Below, piece after piece: positions 1 to 8,600 of a stretch of DNA of 11,659 nt. Source of the stretch: Bryobacterales bacterium. GTDB lineage: Bacteria; Cyanobacteriota; Vampirovibrionia; Obscuribacterales; Obscuribacteraceae. The stretch spans positions 1 through 11,659 of the forward strand of contig CAJCHQ010000984.1 of the NCBI GenBank assembly GCA_903970295.1. Reading direction: 5' to 3'. The first letter of the stretch is position 1; each line of letters starts with the position of its first letter. The notes beneath the pieces are model-generated. The model was not told where the DNA came from. It worked only from the letters and a program-made list of their open reading frames with translations, and did no database searches. A program made the translations under genes and the position numbers.

Positions 1-1242
1 CAATTGATCGATCGCCGGTACTAATTCGCCCACGGCCCTCATCGGCTCGAGTGCGGCAGAGAGCGATTCCATGAGACTCGTCAAATTGAGACCGAGCTCG
101 GAAAATGTCTGGTGCTGCAATGTTTCGGTCAGCGATCGCAAAGCCTCGGTCTGTTCACCGGCAGTTTTTTGCAGCGCGGATAAATTCATGGCGCAGGCGC
201 CCATAGCCTGATCCATATTGTTCAAAAGTTCAATCACCTGCACCTGGGCAGCCGAGGTACCGGCGAGCGGATCCTGGAGGTGTATGCTCTGGACTGTCAC
301 TGAATTCTTGGCCGGTTCGTTTGGTGGTATCACAGCCGGTGCCTGGAATTCTTCATCGGGGATTTCCTCTTCTTTGAAAGCCTTGGGAGGTTTTGTTGAC
401 TTCTGCGAGCGCTTGTCCTTTGTGTTATTTTCCTCTTTTTCCACAAATGCTGTCGCGGCGTCTTCAGAAATTTCGGCCGGTTCTGGGGTCTGTGTACGCA
501 AACTGGCTAGCGATTCTGACAGAGTGCTCATGGCACTGAGACCGATCGGGCTCGGCTCAGCCGGTTTCGATCCGCCAGCAGCGGCTGCGGGCGGGTAAGC
601 CGCTTTTTGGTTAAAGGGCGAATTGGGCGCCGGCACCTGACCGTAGACCGTGTGCGAAGGTCCGGGTTTACCCAAGAGAGATTCTGGGGCATCGGGTTGA
701 CCGTAATTGGACTCTTGCGAATAAGAAGAGGCCTGAGCACTGAGATAGGGGTTCTCGGTGAACGGAGAACTTGTGCTGACGGGCTGATTCTGCTGGATAA
801 AAGGCGAGCTACCAGGGCTGGGTTGCGCTTCTTGCTCATAGGGCGAATCGTAAGGATTAAGCTGTTGGTTGGAAATGTACGGGGAGCTGCCCACGCCGGC
901 AGCACCAGCGGCTGCAACGAAGAGTTGAGGGGCCGCCGTTTGTGCCTGGCCATGACCGTTGCTGGGAGAAGGCGGATTGTGGTCGGGAATGTTGCCTTGG
1001 TTATCGTTCACTATTGCGCCTGCCGGTTGCTGACTTGCCGAGTTTGTTGCAGTGGCAGCAACTGGACTTTGATTGGTCGCACTCGAATTGGCATCCTGAC
1101 CGACACTCAAGTACGGGTCAGGTTTGTACGGGTCGGGCGGAATCGCCTGCTTGGCCAGTGAGCCTCTCAGACGCGCGCGTCGCGCTTGCAGAGATGAAGC
1201 ATCGTCGTTCGACTGGTTAGCTGGCGCTTCATCATAGGACAT
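1..1242 (-). CDS. Disordered Pro/Gln/Ser-rich protein with 13-residue repeats and helical C-terminal region (3' end outside window)
   Basis: The frame is open from an ATG at 1242 to the left edge (414 codons) with no stop, so the C-terminus is missing. The start is supported by AAGGA at 1249-1253 on the minus strand, 6 nt from the ATG, with GGAGGAG just upstream. The product starts MSYDEAPANQ and has a short Arg-rich helix at about 18-31 (QARRARLRGSLAK). It is then disordered to about residue 330, rich in P, Q, S, N and A, with two DPY motifs at 37-44 and five 13-residue repeats at 119-183. A charged K/E stretch lies at about 255-300. Residues from about 330 to the cut are helical, with regular leucines and methionines and almost no proline until the very end, as in a coiled coil or helical bundle. 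No signal peptide, membrane segment or enzyme motif is visible. It is transcribed divergently from the ATPase operon. I do not recognise the family; a scaffold or adaptor role is only a guess from its architecture. Confidence 0.82.
   Translation of the reverse strand, partial: MSYDEAPANQSNDDASSLQARRARLRGSLAKQAIPPDPYKPDPYLSVGQDANSSATNQSPVAATATNSASQQPAGAIVNDNQGNIPDHNPPSPSNGHGQAQTAAPQLFVAAAGAAGVGSSPYISNQQLNPYDSPYEQEAQPSPGSSPFIQQNQPVSTSSPFTENPYLSAQASSYSQESNYGQPDAPESLLGKPGPSHTVYGQVPAPNSPFNQKAAYPPAAAAGGSKPAEPSPIGLSAMSTLSESLASLRTQTPEPAEISEDAATAFVEKEENNTKDKRSQKSTKPPKAFKEEEIPDEEFQAPAVIPPNEPAKNSVTVQSIHLQDPLAGTSAAQVQVIELLNNMDQAMGACAMNLSALQKTAGEQTEALRSLTETLQHQTFSELGLNLTSLMESLSAALEPMRAVGELVPAIDQL
694..888 (-). 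repeat. Five degenerate 39-bp (13-residue) tandem repeats
   Basis: In the frame of the divergent disordered gene, residues 119-183 divide into five units of exactly 13 residues. They begin SSPYI, DSPYE, SSPFI, SSPFT and ASSYS, at residues 119, 132, 145, 158 and 171. The shared core is S-[SP]-[FY] at the start of each unit, with Gln/Asn/Pro following. The DNA has diverged between units, so this is an old protein-level repeat, not a recent slippage product. The fifth unit is the weakest match. Confidence 0.7.
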
Positions 1243-1248
1243 CGTGCT

Positions 1249-1261
1249 TCCTTTCTCCTCC
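1249..1261 (-). promoter_or_regulatory. Ribosome binding site of the divergent disordered gene
   Basis: Read on the minus strand, this purine-rich stretch contains GGAGGAG followed by AAGGA. AAGGA lies 6 nt from the ATG at 1242, a good Shine-Dalgarno spacing. It supports choosing that ATG as the start. Confidence 0.6.
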
Positions 1262-1628
1262 CGGCTGGCAACGTCGATTAACAGGTATTTCTCTTACCAG
1301 TTCTTTATCGGTCATTCGACAACGGGCTACCTTTACCCTATTTTGATATGTACCCAAATATCCGTCTCCAGTTGTCATCCCAAACTCAGTTGAAGATGAC
1401 CAACGCGGGTCGGATTTCCCATCTTCCGCCAGAGCCAGATTCGAGACCGAGTCCTAACTAAGCAGGCAGAAAGGAGATCTTCGTCTGAATTTAGTATAGC
1501 TTCTGCAGAAAATAAAATTTGAGGCGCACCTGGCAGGAGCAGCATTTGTTAGGCGATTCGGATGCACCTAAAATTCGCACCGAAAGCGATCAAAGCCGCT
1601 CCACTGAGCTTCTTGCCGGCAGAATCTC

Positions 1629-1657
1629 TTGACAAGCCGCTCAAGCGCCTGTACCAT
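1629..1657 (+). promoter_or_regulatory. Sigma-70-type promoter candidate for the ATPase operon
   Basis: A perfect -35 hexamer TTGACA (1629-1634) is followed by a 17-bp spacer and TACCAT (1652-1657), which matches 4 of 6 bases of TATAAT. Transcription would start near 1664 and leave a leader of about 135 nt before the TTG start at 1799. The location just upstream of the first operon gene fits. The weak -10 suggests modest or activator-assisted expression. Confidence 0.5.
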
Positions 1658-1784
1658 TCACTGACAAGGTGTTCGACTATCAGTTACTAAACAGCTTTTT
1701 TCCTTCCGTTTCGCCCGCTCTGGCGTAGCAAATGAAGGTATTATCGAATCAGCCCCTGATGATGGGATCATGCGGTTGAGCTTT

Positions 1785-1790
1785 AGGTGG
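1785..1790 (+). promoter_or_regulatory. Ribosome binding site deciding a TTG start
   Basis: AGGTGG lies 8 nt before the TTG at 1799. An in-frame TGA at 1793-1795 excludes any earlier start. The next in-frame Met falls after the zinc-ribbon cysteines. TTG is therefore the best start. Confidence 0.7.
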
Positions 1791-1798
1791 TTTGACGA

Positions 1799-4700
1799 TT
1801 GGAAATTCTGATCTGCCATTCTTGTGGAACGGTATTGCGGGGCAAAGGTAAGAGTTGCGCCGGCTGCGGCATGGTTTTGTCGGCCTTCTCGCCGACAAGC
1901 ATGCCCACTCTCACAAACAGCAATCGGGCCCTGGCCGTATCCGTCAGGCCGGACCCTGTTTTGCTCGAGCGAGCAATGACTAAACGCGCAGCCGGGTTGA
2001 TCGTCGAAAATCCGGGCGAAAATGGCAACGGTCACGGTCATGGCAACGGCAACGGGCATGGCAACGGCAATGGCAACGGCAATGGTCACAGTGATGGCCA
2101 GCCGGCTCCCGGCGCTCAATCACCCCAGGAAACAGGCGCCGCGGCAAAAAGTGAATTCGACGTTGCGCCTGGTCAAAAAGCTCAATCGCCTAACAATCAG
2201 AGTTTTGCTCCAGGTGCACCAGATCCCGGTCCCCCGCTGACAGCCTTGCCACAGACAGTAGATGCACAATCGGCCCAGGCGCACTCACAAGCAGCCAATG
2301 TGCAACCGGCTGCCTCGAGCCAGGCGGTTTCAGTGACTGCCAGCTCTGGTCGTGACGCCCCGGCTCAATGGTCCGAACCAGCCAATGTCCACTTGAATAA
2401 ACCGCAAGTGTCACCAGCTGCCGCCGATTTTTTCGCGGCGGCGCCTCCAACGTCGCCAGTGAACAACAGTCAAGTCGAGCCCGTGACACGCGCCCCGGGC
2501 ACCGGCGGTAACACCAGTCCCGATTTTTTCGACAGTCCCACCGCTAAACAATTTGGTCAACCGCAAGCGATTAGCAGGCAAGATCCTAATGTCCAGCGGG
2601 CTAGTGGTGCCCATGGTCGGCTGGAGACGACGATTGCCGCCACTCGTTATCAGCAATCGATTTCTGGAGCGCAGCCGCCACCAATCTCGGCTGGCCAACT
2701 TCCGACTCAGATCAGACAACCGTCGCCGCCACCGCCGGGAGCCAACGAAGTTGTTGAGAAAGCGGCCGGGGCACAGGCCGTTGAAGCGCAGCCGGCGATA
2801 CCCCCAGCCGAAGACGACACCGGTTTCGACCCGGCGCCTAGAGCCAGTGCCAGCATGGACTTCTTCGCTCAGACTTCATTCGACGCCGCTCCCACCTCCA
2901 GTCGCGAGCGGTCGAGATCGACATACGCAGAAGAACCAGAATTTGAAGAAGCACCCAAGCGTAAGCGCTCGAAGCGTTTGGAAGTCCAAGATGAAGCCGA
3001 GGAAGACGTCGACGAACAAGAGAAGAGACCGACTAAAAAAGCGGTGATGAAATCGTTCGAATTCGACGACGATCGCCCCGCTAAGGGCTCGAGCAAGGCC
3101 TCTGGGACGGCGCGCAAACGTAGACAGAAAGAAGATGACGACGAGCATGATGATCACGTCGAAGACCATCATGAAGATGACGAACACGAAGATGATGATG
3201 ACGATGTGAAGATGCCGGCCCGCCGCTCGTTTAGTGGCAACAAGCCCTCTAAAAAAGTTTCCGCTACTGACGCCAATAAACGACGCCGCAAATTAGATCG
3301 CGATCCGTATCACGGCGAAGAAGATGAAGATGCCGATGAAGACGGCACTCCCGTGCAACGGTTCTTGCAGTCGCGAGTGACAATCGCCGGCATGAGTATC
3401 ACTCGCCAGACGCAATTGATAGTGATCGCCAGCTCCTTGATCGCCATTCCGCTCATGCTCCAGGTCTTCGGCATGGTCTTCGCCGGCATTTCGTCCCTGG
3501 TACCACAAGAGAAAATGCCACCCATCACAGGCGACTGGAAAATGCAGGTGACCGATAATGGCAGAAACAGCTATAGCGTGCTCAAGCTGCAACAAATTAA
3601 CGACAAGATGTTCATCGGTGAAGGGCGTGACACGCTGCCATTCTTAGTCATCGGTTCGATCGGCCCGCCAGATCAGATTGCATTCAATAAGTACTATCGA
3701 ATGCCCAATGGCGAACACAGCAAACCTCGTGTCTACCATGGCTCCTTCGACTGGAGCCGCGAGAGCCCGTTAGCCAAAGGTGATTGGATCTTCCAGTGGC
3801 GCGAGGGCACTTTCGCCACGGCCAAACTCAAGACCCAAACTGGTTTCTGGGCAGCAGAGCAAACTCATGTGGCCACGCACGTCAACATCGTGCCTCTAGA
3901 CGCAGATATGGTGGCGCCCCCTCTCGATAGAAACTACAAGGCGCCGGAATTCTGGCAGACCTGTTTTCACGTCGCCGGCATCCTGCTCTTGTGTTCGGTC
4001 GGTCTCGTATTCTTCGTCTGGAAAGCGTTTGGCACTAACGGCTTGATGAGCATCAAGGGCAAACGTCAATATGTTCCATCGCAGTATCGCGGCGAGCACA
4101 ACAAAATCCTCAACGCTCTCAGCAAGCCGATTCGCCCGGGCAGCATGCCTCTGGGTCAGAGATGGGAATGGCATCCCTGGCTGCCGTGGGAGAAAAAATT
4201 CCTGGCGTTGCCGCCGGAAGTCAGGGACAAAGATCCGCACATGCTCGTGATAGGCGCTGGAGACAAGGGCAAGACCCGACTGATCGCCAGTATGATCGTG
4301 CACGATATAGAATCCAACGACCGGGCAGTGGTGGTGATCGATTCGGATGGCGATCTCGTCGACATGATCACTCGTTGGATTTCGCATCACCACCAGGGCA
4401 AACAATTCGCCAAGCGCACTGTCTTGCTCGATCCCACCTCGAAGAATGGCTCTCTGGGCTACAACCCGCTGGCTATGCCGGAAGACGGAGACTTACAAGC
4501 GGCAGCCTCGTCAATCGTCTACGGTTTCAAAGCAATTTACACCGAGCCGCCTGGCTCTCAGAGCCAGTGGAATGCTCAGACGGCTAATATTTTGCGCAAC
4601 GCGGCCTTGCTCTTGATGGCTAACGGCAAAACCTTGATCGATCTACCGGCACTGCTTCAAGACAACGATTTCAGAGACATCTTGTTGGAAGCAATCGAGA

Positions 4701-5536
4701 AGAAAAAGCGGGACAAAGTCGAATACACAACCTTGCTAGACACCTGGGGCCAGTACAAGAAACTAGCCCGTACCGATCAGTGGATCAACTGGGTGGAGCC
4801 GATTCTCAACCGCGTCGGTCCGATGCTAAGCGACCCCCGCATCCGGCCCATCCTGACGGAACCAGAAGGTCAAATCAAACTACAAAACATCATTCAGGAA
4901 AAACAAATCTTGCTCGTCAAGATTACCAAAGGCCAGCTCGATCAGAATGCCAATCTGCTCGGCAGCCTCGTCATCACCGGTCTCAAACAAGCGGCTATGT
5001 CCTTATCGGCGGCTCGCAAACAAAAACCGGCGGCCTTGTACCTGGACGAATTCGACAACTTCATCGAGAAAGAAACACTGGAGGCGATCACCTCAGAAAC
5101 AGAAAAATACCGCATCGGCTTCGTCGGCGCCATCAAAACAATGCAACATCTGCCGGAAGATTTCCGCAACCAATTGATCATCAATATGGGCACGATGTGT
5201 TGCTTTGCTCTCTCCAAGAAAGACGGCGACCTGCTTGGCCCGCAAATGTTCCGAGTGGATGGGCGCAAAATCAAGCACCAGACAATGTCTAACTTCTTCA
5301 ACCCAGTCAACACCTCGCCGCAATTCGAACTGATATCAGACGAAGAAAAATTGAACATCGACCGCGTTGTCGGTCAGGATGCCAGAAGTTTCTTCTGCTA
5401 CCGAGTGGGTAGCCAGGCCGGCGTCTTCCATATGAAGTCGACCGATTTCAAGGACATTTCAGATCGAGACGTCAATTGGAAGCTGATCGAGAAAATGCAC
5501 TCGGGCACTAAAAAAGCCCCTGACAAAGACGATTAG
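1799..5536 (+). CDS. Membrane-anchored type IV coupling protein-like (TraD/TraG/VirD4-type) ATPase with N-terminal zinc ribbon
   Basis: A 1245-residue protein starting at TTG. Residues 6-23 hold two paired cysteine knuckles (CHSC...CAGC), a zinc ribbon. About residues 30-525 are low complexity, with an NG/HG repeat (75-97), three DFF motifs (210, 242, 354) and a Glu/Asp/His block (445-469). TM1 is near 540-568 and TM2 near 723-745. Basic residues flank the cytoplasmic sides, so N- and C-termini should be inside, with about 155 residues outside. The cytoplasmic motor has Walker A GAGDKGKT (819-826), the YNPL motif seen as FNPL in the family, a LLGSL helix, and Walker B LYLDEFDNF (acidic pair D1083/E1084). 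This order matches T4CP-type ATPases that feed DNA or protein substrates to a translocation channel. At 1245 residues it is far longer than typical T4CPs of about 500-750; the excess is the disordered N-terminus and the outer domain. It is the first gene of the operon. The substrate is unknown, and no relaxase is encoded nearby. Confidence 0.88.
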   Translation: MEILICHSCGTVLRGKGKSCAGCGMVLSAFSPTSMPTLTNSNRALAVSVRPDPVLLERAMTKRAAGLIVENPGENGNGHGHGNGNGHGNGNGNGNGHSDGQPAPGAQSPQETGAAAKSEFDVAPGQKAQSPNNQSFAPGAPDPGPPLTALPQTVDAQSAQAHSQAANVQPAASSQAVSVTASSGRDAPAQWSEPANVHLNKPQVSPAAADFFAAAPPTSPVNNSQVEPVTRAPGTGGNTSPDFFDSPTAKQFGQPQAISRQDPNVQRASGAHGRLETTIAATRYQQSISGAQPPPISAGQLPTQIRQPSPPPPGANEVVEKAAGAQAVEAQPAIPPAEDDTGFDPAPRASASMDFFAQTSFDAAPTSSRERSRSTYAEEPEFEEAPKRKRSKRLEVQDEAEEDVDEQEKRPTKKAVMKSFEFDDDRPAKGSSKASGTARKRRQKEDDDEHDDHVEDHHEDDEHEDDDDDVKMPARRSFSGNKPSKKVSATDANKRRRKLDRDPYHGEEDEDADEDGTPVQRFLQSRVTIAGMSITRQTQLIVIASSLIAIPLMLQVFGMVFAGISSLVPQEKMPPITGDWKMQVTDNGRNSYSVLKLQQINDKMFIGEGRDTLPFLVIGSIGPPDQIAFNKYYRMPNGEHSKPRVYHGSFDWSRESPLAKGDWIFQWREGTFATAKLKTQTGFWAAEQTHVATHVNIVPLDADMVAPPLDRNYKAPEFWQTCFHVAGILLLCSVGLVFFVWKAFGTNGLMSIKGKRQYVPSQYRGEHNKILNALSKPIRPGSMPLGQRWEWHPWLPWEKKFLALPPEVRDKDPHMLVIGAGDKGKTRLIASMIVHDIESNDRAVVVIDSDGDLVDMITRWISHHHQGKQFAKRTVLLDPTSKNGSLGYNPLAMPEDGDLQAAASSIVYGFKAIYTEPPGSQSQWNAQTANILRNAALLLMANGKTLIDLPALLQDNDFRDILLEAIEKKKRDKVEYTTLLDTWGQYKKLARTDQWINWVEPILNRVGPMLSDPRIRPILTEPEGQIKLQNIIQEKQILLVKITKGQLDQNANLLGSLVITGLKQAAMSLSAARKQKPAALYLDEFDNFIEKETLEAITSETEKYRIGFVGAIKTMQHLPEDFRNQLIINMGTMCCFALSKKDGDLLGPQMFRVDGRKIKHQTMSNFFNPVNTSPQFELISDEEKLNIDRVVGQDARSFFCYRVGSQAGVFHMKSTDFKDISDRDVNWKLIEKMHSGTKKAPDKDD
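2021..2089 (+). repeat. Asn-Gly/His-Gly dipeptide repeat tract
   Basis: Within the coupling-protein gene, about 69 bp are built of hexamers of the GGCAAC type. They encode alternating Gly with Asn or His (residues 75-97, including four His). Codons vary between AAC/AAT and GGC/GGT/GGG, so the tract is not a fresh slippage expansion, although it may vary in length between strains. It probably forms a flexible linker. The histidines could bind metal, which is inference only. Confidence 0.75.
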
Positions 5537-5564
5537 GTTAAAATTTTTGGGTATCATTTAGTCA

Positions 5565-5587
5565 GACCGCCCTTTATTTGGGCGGTC
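5565..5587 (+). other. Perfect intercistronic hairpin between the two ATPase genes
   Basis: GACCGCCC (5565-5572), a 7-nt loop TTTATTT and GGGCGGTC (5580-5587) form an uninterrupted 8-bp GC-rich stem in the 72-nt gap. No T-run follows on either strand, so it is not a standard intrinsic terminator. It ends 21 nt before the ATG of the second ATPase. It could be an mRNA processing or stabilising element, a factor-aided attenuator, or a brake on translation. Upstream there is an AT-rich stretch and a TATCAT hexamer (5552-5557) without a fitting -35, so an extra internal promoter is not supported. Confidence 0.6.
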
Positions 5588-5608
5588 ACAAGCCAGTCAG
5601 GTCATTTC

Positions 5609-8600
5609 ATGAGTCAGGCACCCGAACCGAGCCGTAACATCTGGGAAGAAAAAATTGCCGACTTGAGGCGGTATGACCTCGATGCCCTGGAGACCGAGCC
5701 AATCAACCCGGCAGACATCAGCAGCTGGCCAGTGCCCGACCTGACTTTTGTGCGAATCGACGGCATTCTGCGCTCCTGGGATATCGAGAGAGAAAAGCAA
5801 CAACAGAGTCAAGCGCCGCAACAACAAAACGATCCCAATGCCGTGCCCAAGCGCATGTACCTTTCAGAGGATGCGCTGACAGGTTTGCACAGTCAAAAAA
5901 CCAATCTCGCTTACCTTGTCATCGGTCAACGCACGGGCGTCAACTATTACATGGGTGCTTCGATGCCATCGGCCGAAGCCAACGGCAGCGGTCGCAGCGA
6001 CGCCAAATCAATCTCATATGAATCCCTGAAATCGATTTTGCACAGCGTATACAACGGCGTCGACATATATAAGGAGGCCTTCACCGCCGAAACGATCAAG
6101 TCGATAATTTCGCCACTGGCGACGCATGTGGGCATGGTGACCGGGATTCCGTCGCTCAAGTCCACCGGCGGCGATACCATGGAGTCTGAGCAAATCGAGC
6201 GTCTGGCCAGCGGCTTGCAAGGCCACAATTTCGGCATGTTGATCCTGGCCGTGCCAATTCCCAGCCAGTACGTCAACAAAGAAGAATTCGCCGTAGTCGA
6301 CCAGATTCAAAAAGCGCAAGAGAACGAAGACCCGGAAAAGAAGAGGCGGATCAAATACTATCTAGAATTGCAAGACGCCTATCTGAAGCACATCCAATTA
6401 GGTACGGCAATTGGCAGCTGGCAAGTCTGCGTCTACTTCTTCGCTCCCGATCGTTCAGTTTTCGTGCGATTGCAATCATTGATTCGTGCCACCTATGTCG
6501 ACGAAACAGGCAAACCAACTCCTCTCAGAACTCACGAAATCCGAGGATTGAAGCCACATCTGGAACAATTCGGCTTGATCAAAAATCAACGCACGGGTGA
6601 ATTCTTCCAAACTCTGCTCACTTATAAATTGTTGACGCCGTTGAATTCGCGCATGCTATCGGCCTACATTCATTTGCCCAAGCGAGAGATGGCTGGCTTT
6701 CGCGTCAAACGTTCAGCTGAATTCAGCTTGGCTGAGATTGCGCCCAAAGATCCCAATCGCGTCATCGCTGTCGGCAACATTCTCGACCGCGGGCAAGACA
6801 CAGGCAATTTGTATTACGTAGACGTCGACGCTTTGCAGAAACACACAATCGTCTGCGGTGTCACAGGCGGTGGCAAAACCAATACCTGCTTCTATTTGCT
6901 CGGGCAACTCTGGAAATTCGGAATTCCCTTTATGGTCTGCGAACCAGCTAAATCGGAATACCGCCACATGATGTTGATGTCGGAGACGTTTAAGGGCGTA
7001 GGACAGGCTTTTTCGCTTGGTGACGAAACGGTGTCGCCGTTCCGTTTGAACCCCTTCGAGATCATGAAAGGCGTGAAAGTACAGACGCACCTTGACGCTT
7101 TGAAATCGGTGTTCAATGCCAGTTTCGAAATGTATTCGCCCATGCCTCAGGTTCTAGAAAAAGCGCTGAACTCGATTTACAGCGTGCGCGGCTGGGATCT
7201 GGTGCAGAACAAAAACAGACGTTTGCCGCCAGGAGTGAATCCTGGCGACCCGGATTGCCCGGGAGAAATCTATCCAACGATGAAAGACCTCTACGAAATC
7301 ATCGAACCGATTACCGAATCATTCGGGTATTCAGAAAGAATCGGACCGGACGTACAAGCCGCTCTGAAAGCCAGAATTGGCTCCTTGCTGATCGGCGGCA
7401 AAGGACAAATGTTGAACACCAGGCGTTCGATTCCGCCTGAAGTGTTATTCGGTCGACCGACAGTGGTCGAGCTGAAAATGGTTTCGGAAGACAGCGAAAA
7501 GTCATTCCTGATCGGTATGCTTCTGGTTTTCCTTTATGAATATCGAGAAGCGCTCGGTCCGCACGATCATCTGCAGCACGTAATGCTCGTCGAAGAAGCT
7601 CACCGTCTCTTGAAAAACGTGCCCACCGGTCAAAGCGGAGAAAACGCCAACCCGGCTGGTAAAGCCGTAGAATTTTTCACAAACATGCTCGCAGAAATTC
7701 GGTCCTATGGTCAGGGTTTCATTATTGCCGACCAAATTCCCAACAAATTGGCACCAGAAGCTCTTAAAAACACGAACTTGAAAATCATGCACCGCATCGT
7801 CGCCGTCGATGACCGTGACTCCATGGGCGGTACCATGAATTTGGACGATGTACAGAAACGACATGTCACAGCCCTCGGTCAAGGGCGAGCTCTGGTCTAT
7901 GCCGAAAAGATGGAACAGCCCTATCATCTGGCCATTATGTTCGACAAAACCAAAGAAGTGCCCCCGCCCGAAACCCCGGCGGAATCAGATCAAATCGTGC
8001 GCGACGCCATGAAGGGTCTGAATATTGTCGGCACATTCGATCGCCATCTTGGTTGCAAATTCTGCTTACACCGTTGCGATTCGCAAATTTTGGACACTGC
8101 TACCCTCGTTGCAGACGATACTTTATTCCGTCAGGTCTACAACCGATATGTCTTGTCGACACTGAAGGACTTGACACAATTAGTGCACTTCCGCGCCCAG
8201 ATCATTCACGAGATTCAGCGTGTAATTGGGGGCAGAGCCCGCTCCGGCAATATCACCGGCATCACCTGGTGCGTCCTCACGCAAGCGACGGAACGATATT
8301 TCGAACGCAAAGGCGAAGAAAATTATTGGTTCTATGATCAGGTGCGCGAGCAACATTTACGCTGGCTCAATTTGCTGCGACCAGCCTTCCAACCGACCGA
8401 AGTTAATCGCCGTCTGGACATTTCCATTCTCAAGCAATGGCGCGATGATTTTCTCGATTTGCACAAGCGCGACCAGGGACCATTGCCGACTTGCGGTCCT
8501 TGCACATCCAAATGCTTATACCGCTTCGAAGTCTCGGAAGTGGTGCGCGATCCGAAAATCAAATTCGACTTCAATTCGTCGATCAACAGAAAAGACACAC

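Larger units (their letters stand above)
1243..1798. other. Divergent intergenic region (556 bp)
   Basis: This gap separates the minus-strand disordered gene from the rightward ATPase operon. I find no convincing gene in it. The rightward promoter candidate at 1629-1657 is its clearest element. Weaker signs are a TATACT hexamer on the minus strand at 1493-1498 without a good -35, and a TAAAAT hexamer on the plus strand at 1513-1518 with a poor -35. Between these two lies a perfect 10-bp palindrome, TTCTGCAGAA, at 1501-1510, which could be an operator but may be chance. The leader between promoter and start codon (about 135 nt) shows no strong hairpin. Confidence 0.6.

Noticed and set aside
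607..1161. Plus-strand open frame of 184 codons
   Set aside because: It is Arg-rich shadow coding opposite the disordered minus-strand gene, which has the better start, ribosome site and internal repeat.
1732..1779. A 15-codon frame (ATG AAG GTA ...) in the operon leader that could be a leader peptide
   Set aside because: No ribosome binding site precedes it, and there is no run of regulatory codons or attenuator hairpin.
1658..2119. Minus-strand open frame of 153 codons over the start of the coupling protein
   Set aside because: Its Val/Ala/Thr repeat is simply the reverse of the NG/HG hexamer tract, and it lies opposite the zinc-ribbon coding region.
5545..5557. TTTGGGTA octamer upstream of the second ATPase gene, also found on the minus strand upstream of the disordered gene
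   Set aside because: It is a short AT-rich match with no shared spacing to a start codon or promoter; chance is sufficient.
5565..5587. Rho-independent terminator between the ATPase genes
   Set aside because: The stem is good, but no T-run follows on either strand; it is recorded as a hairpin instead.
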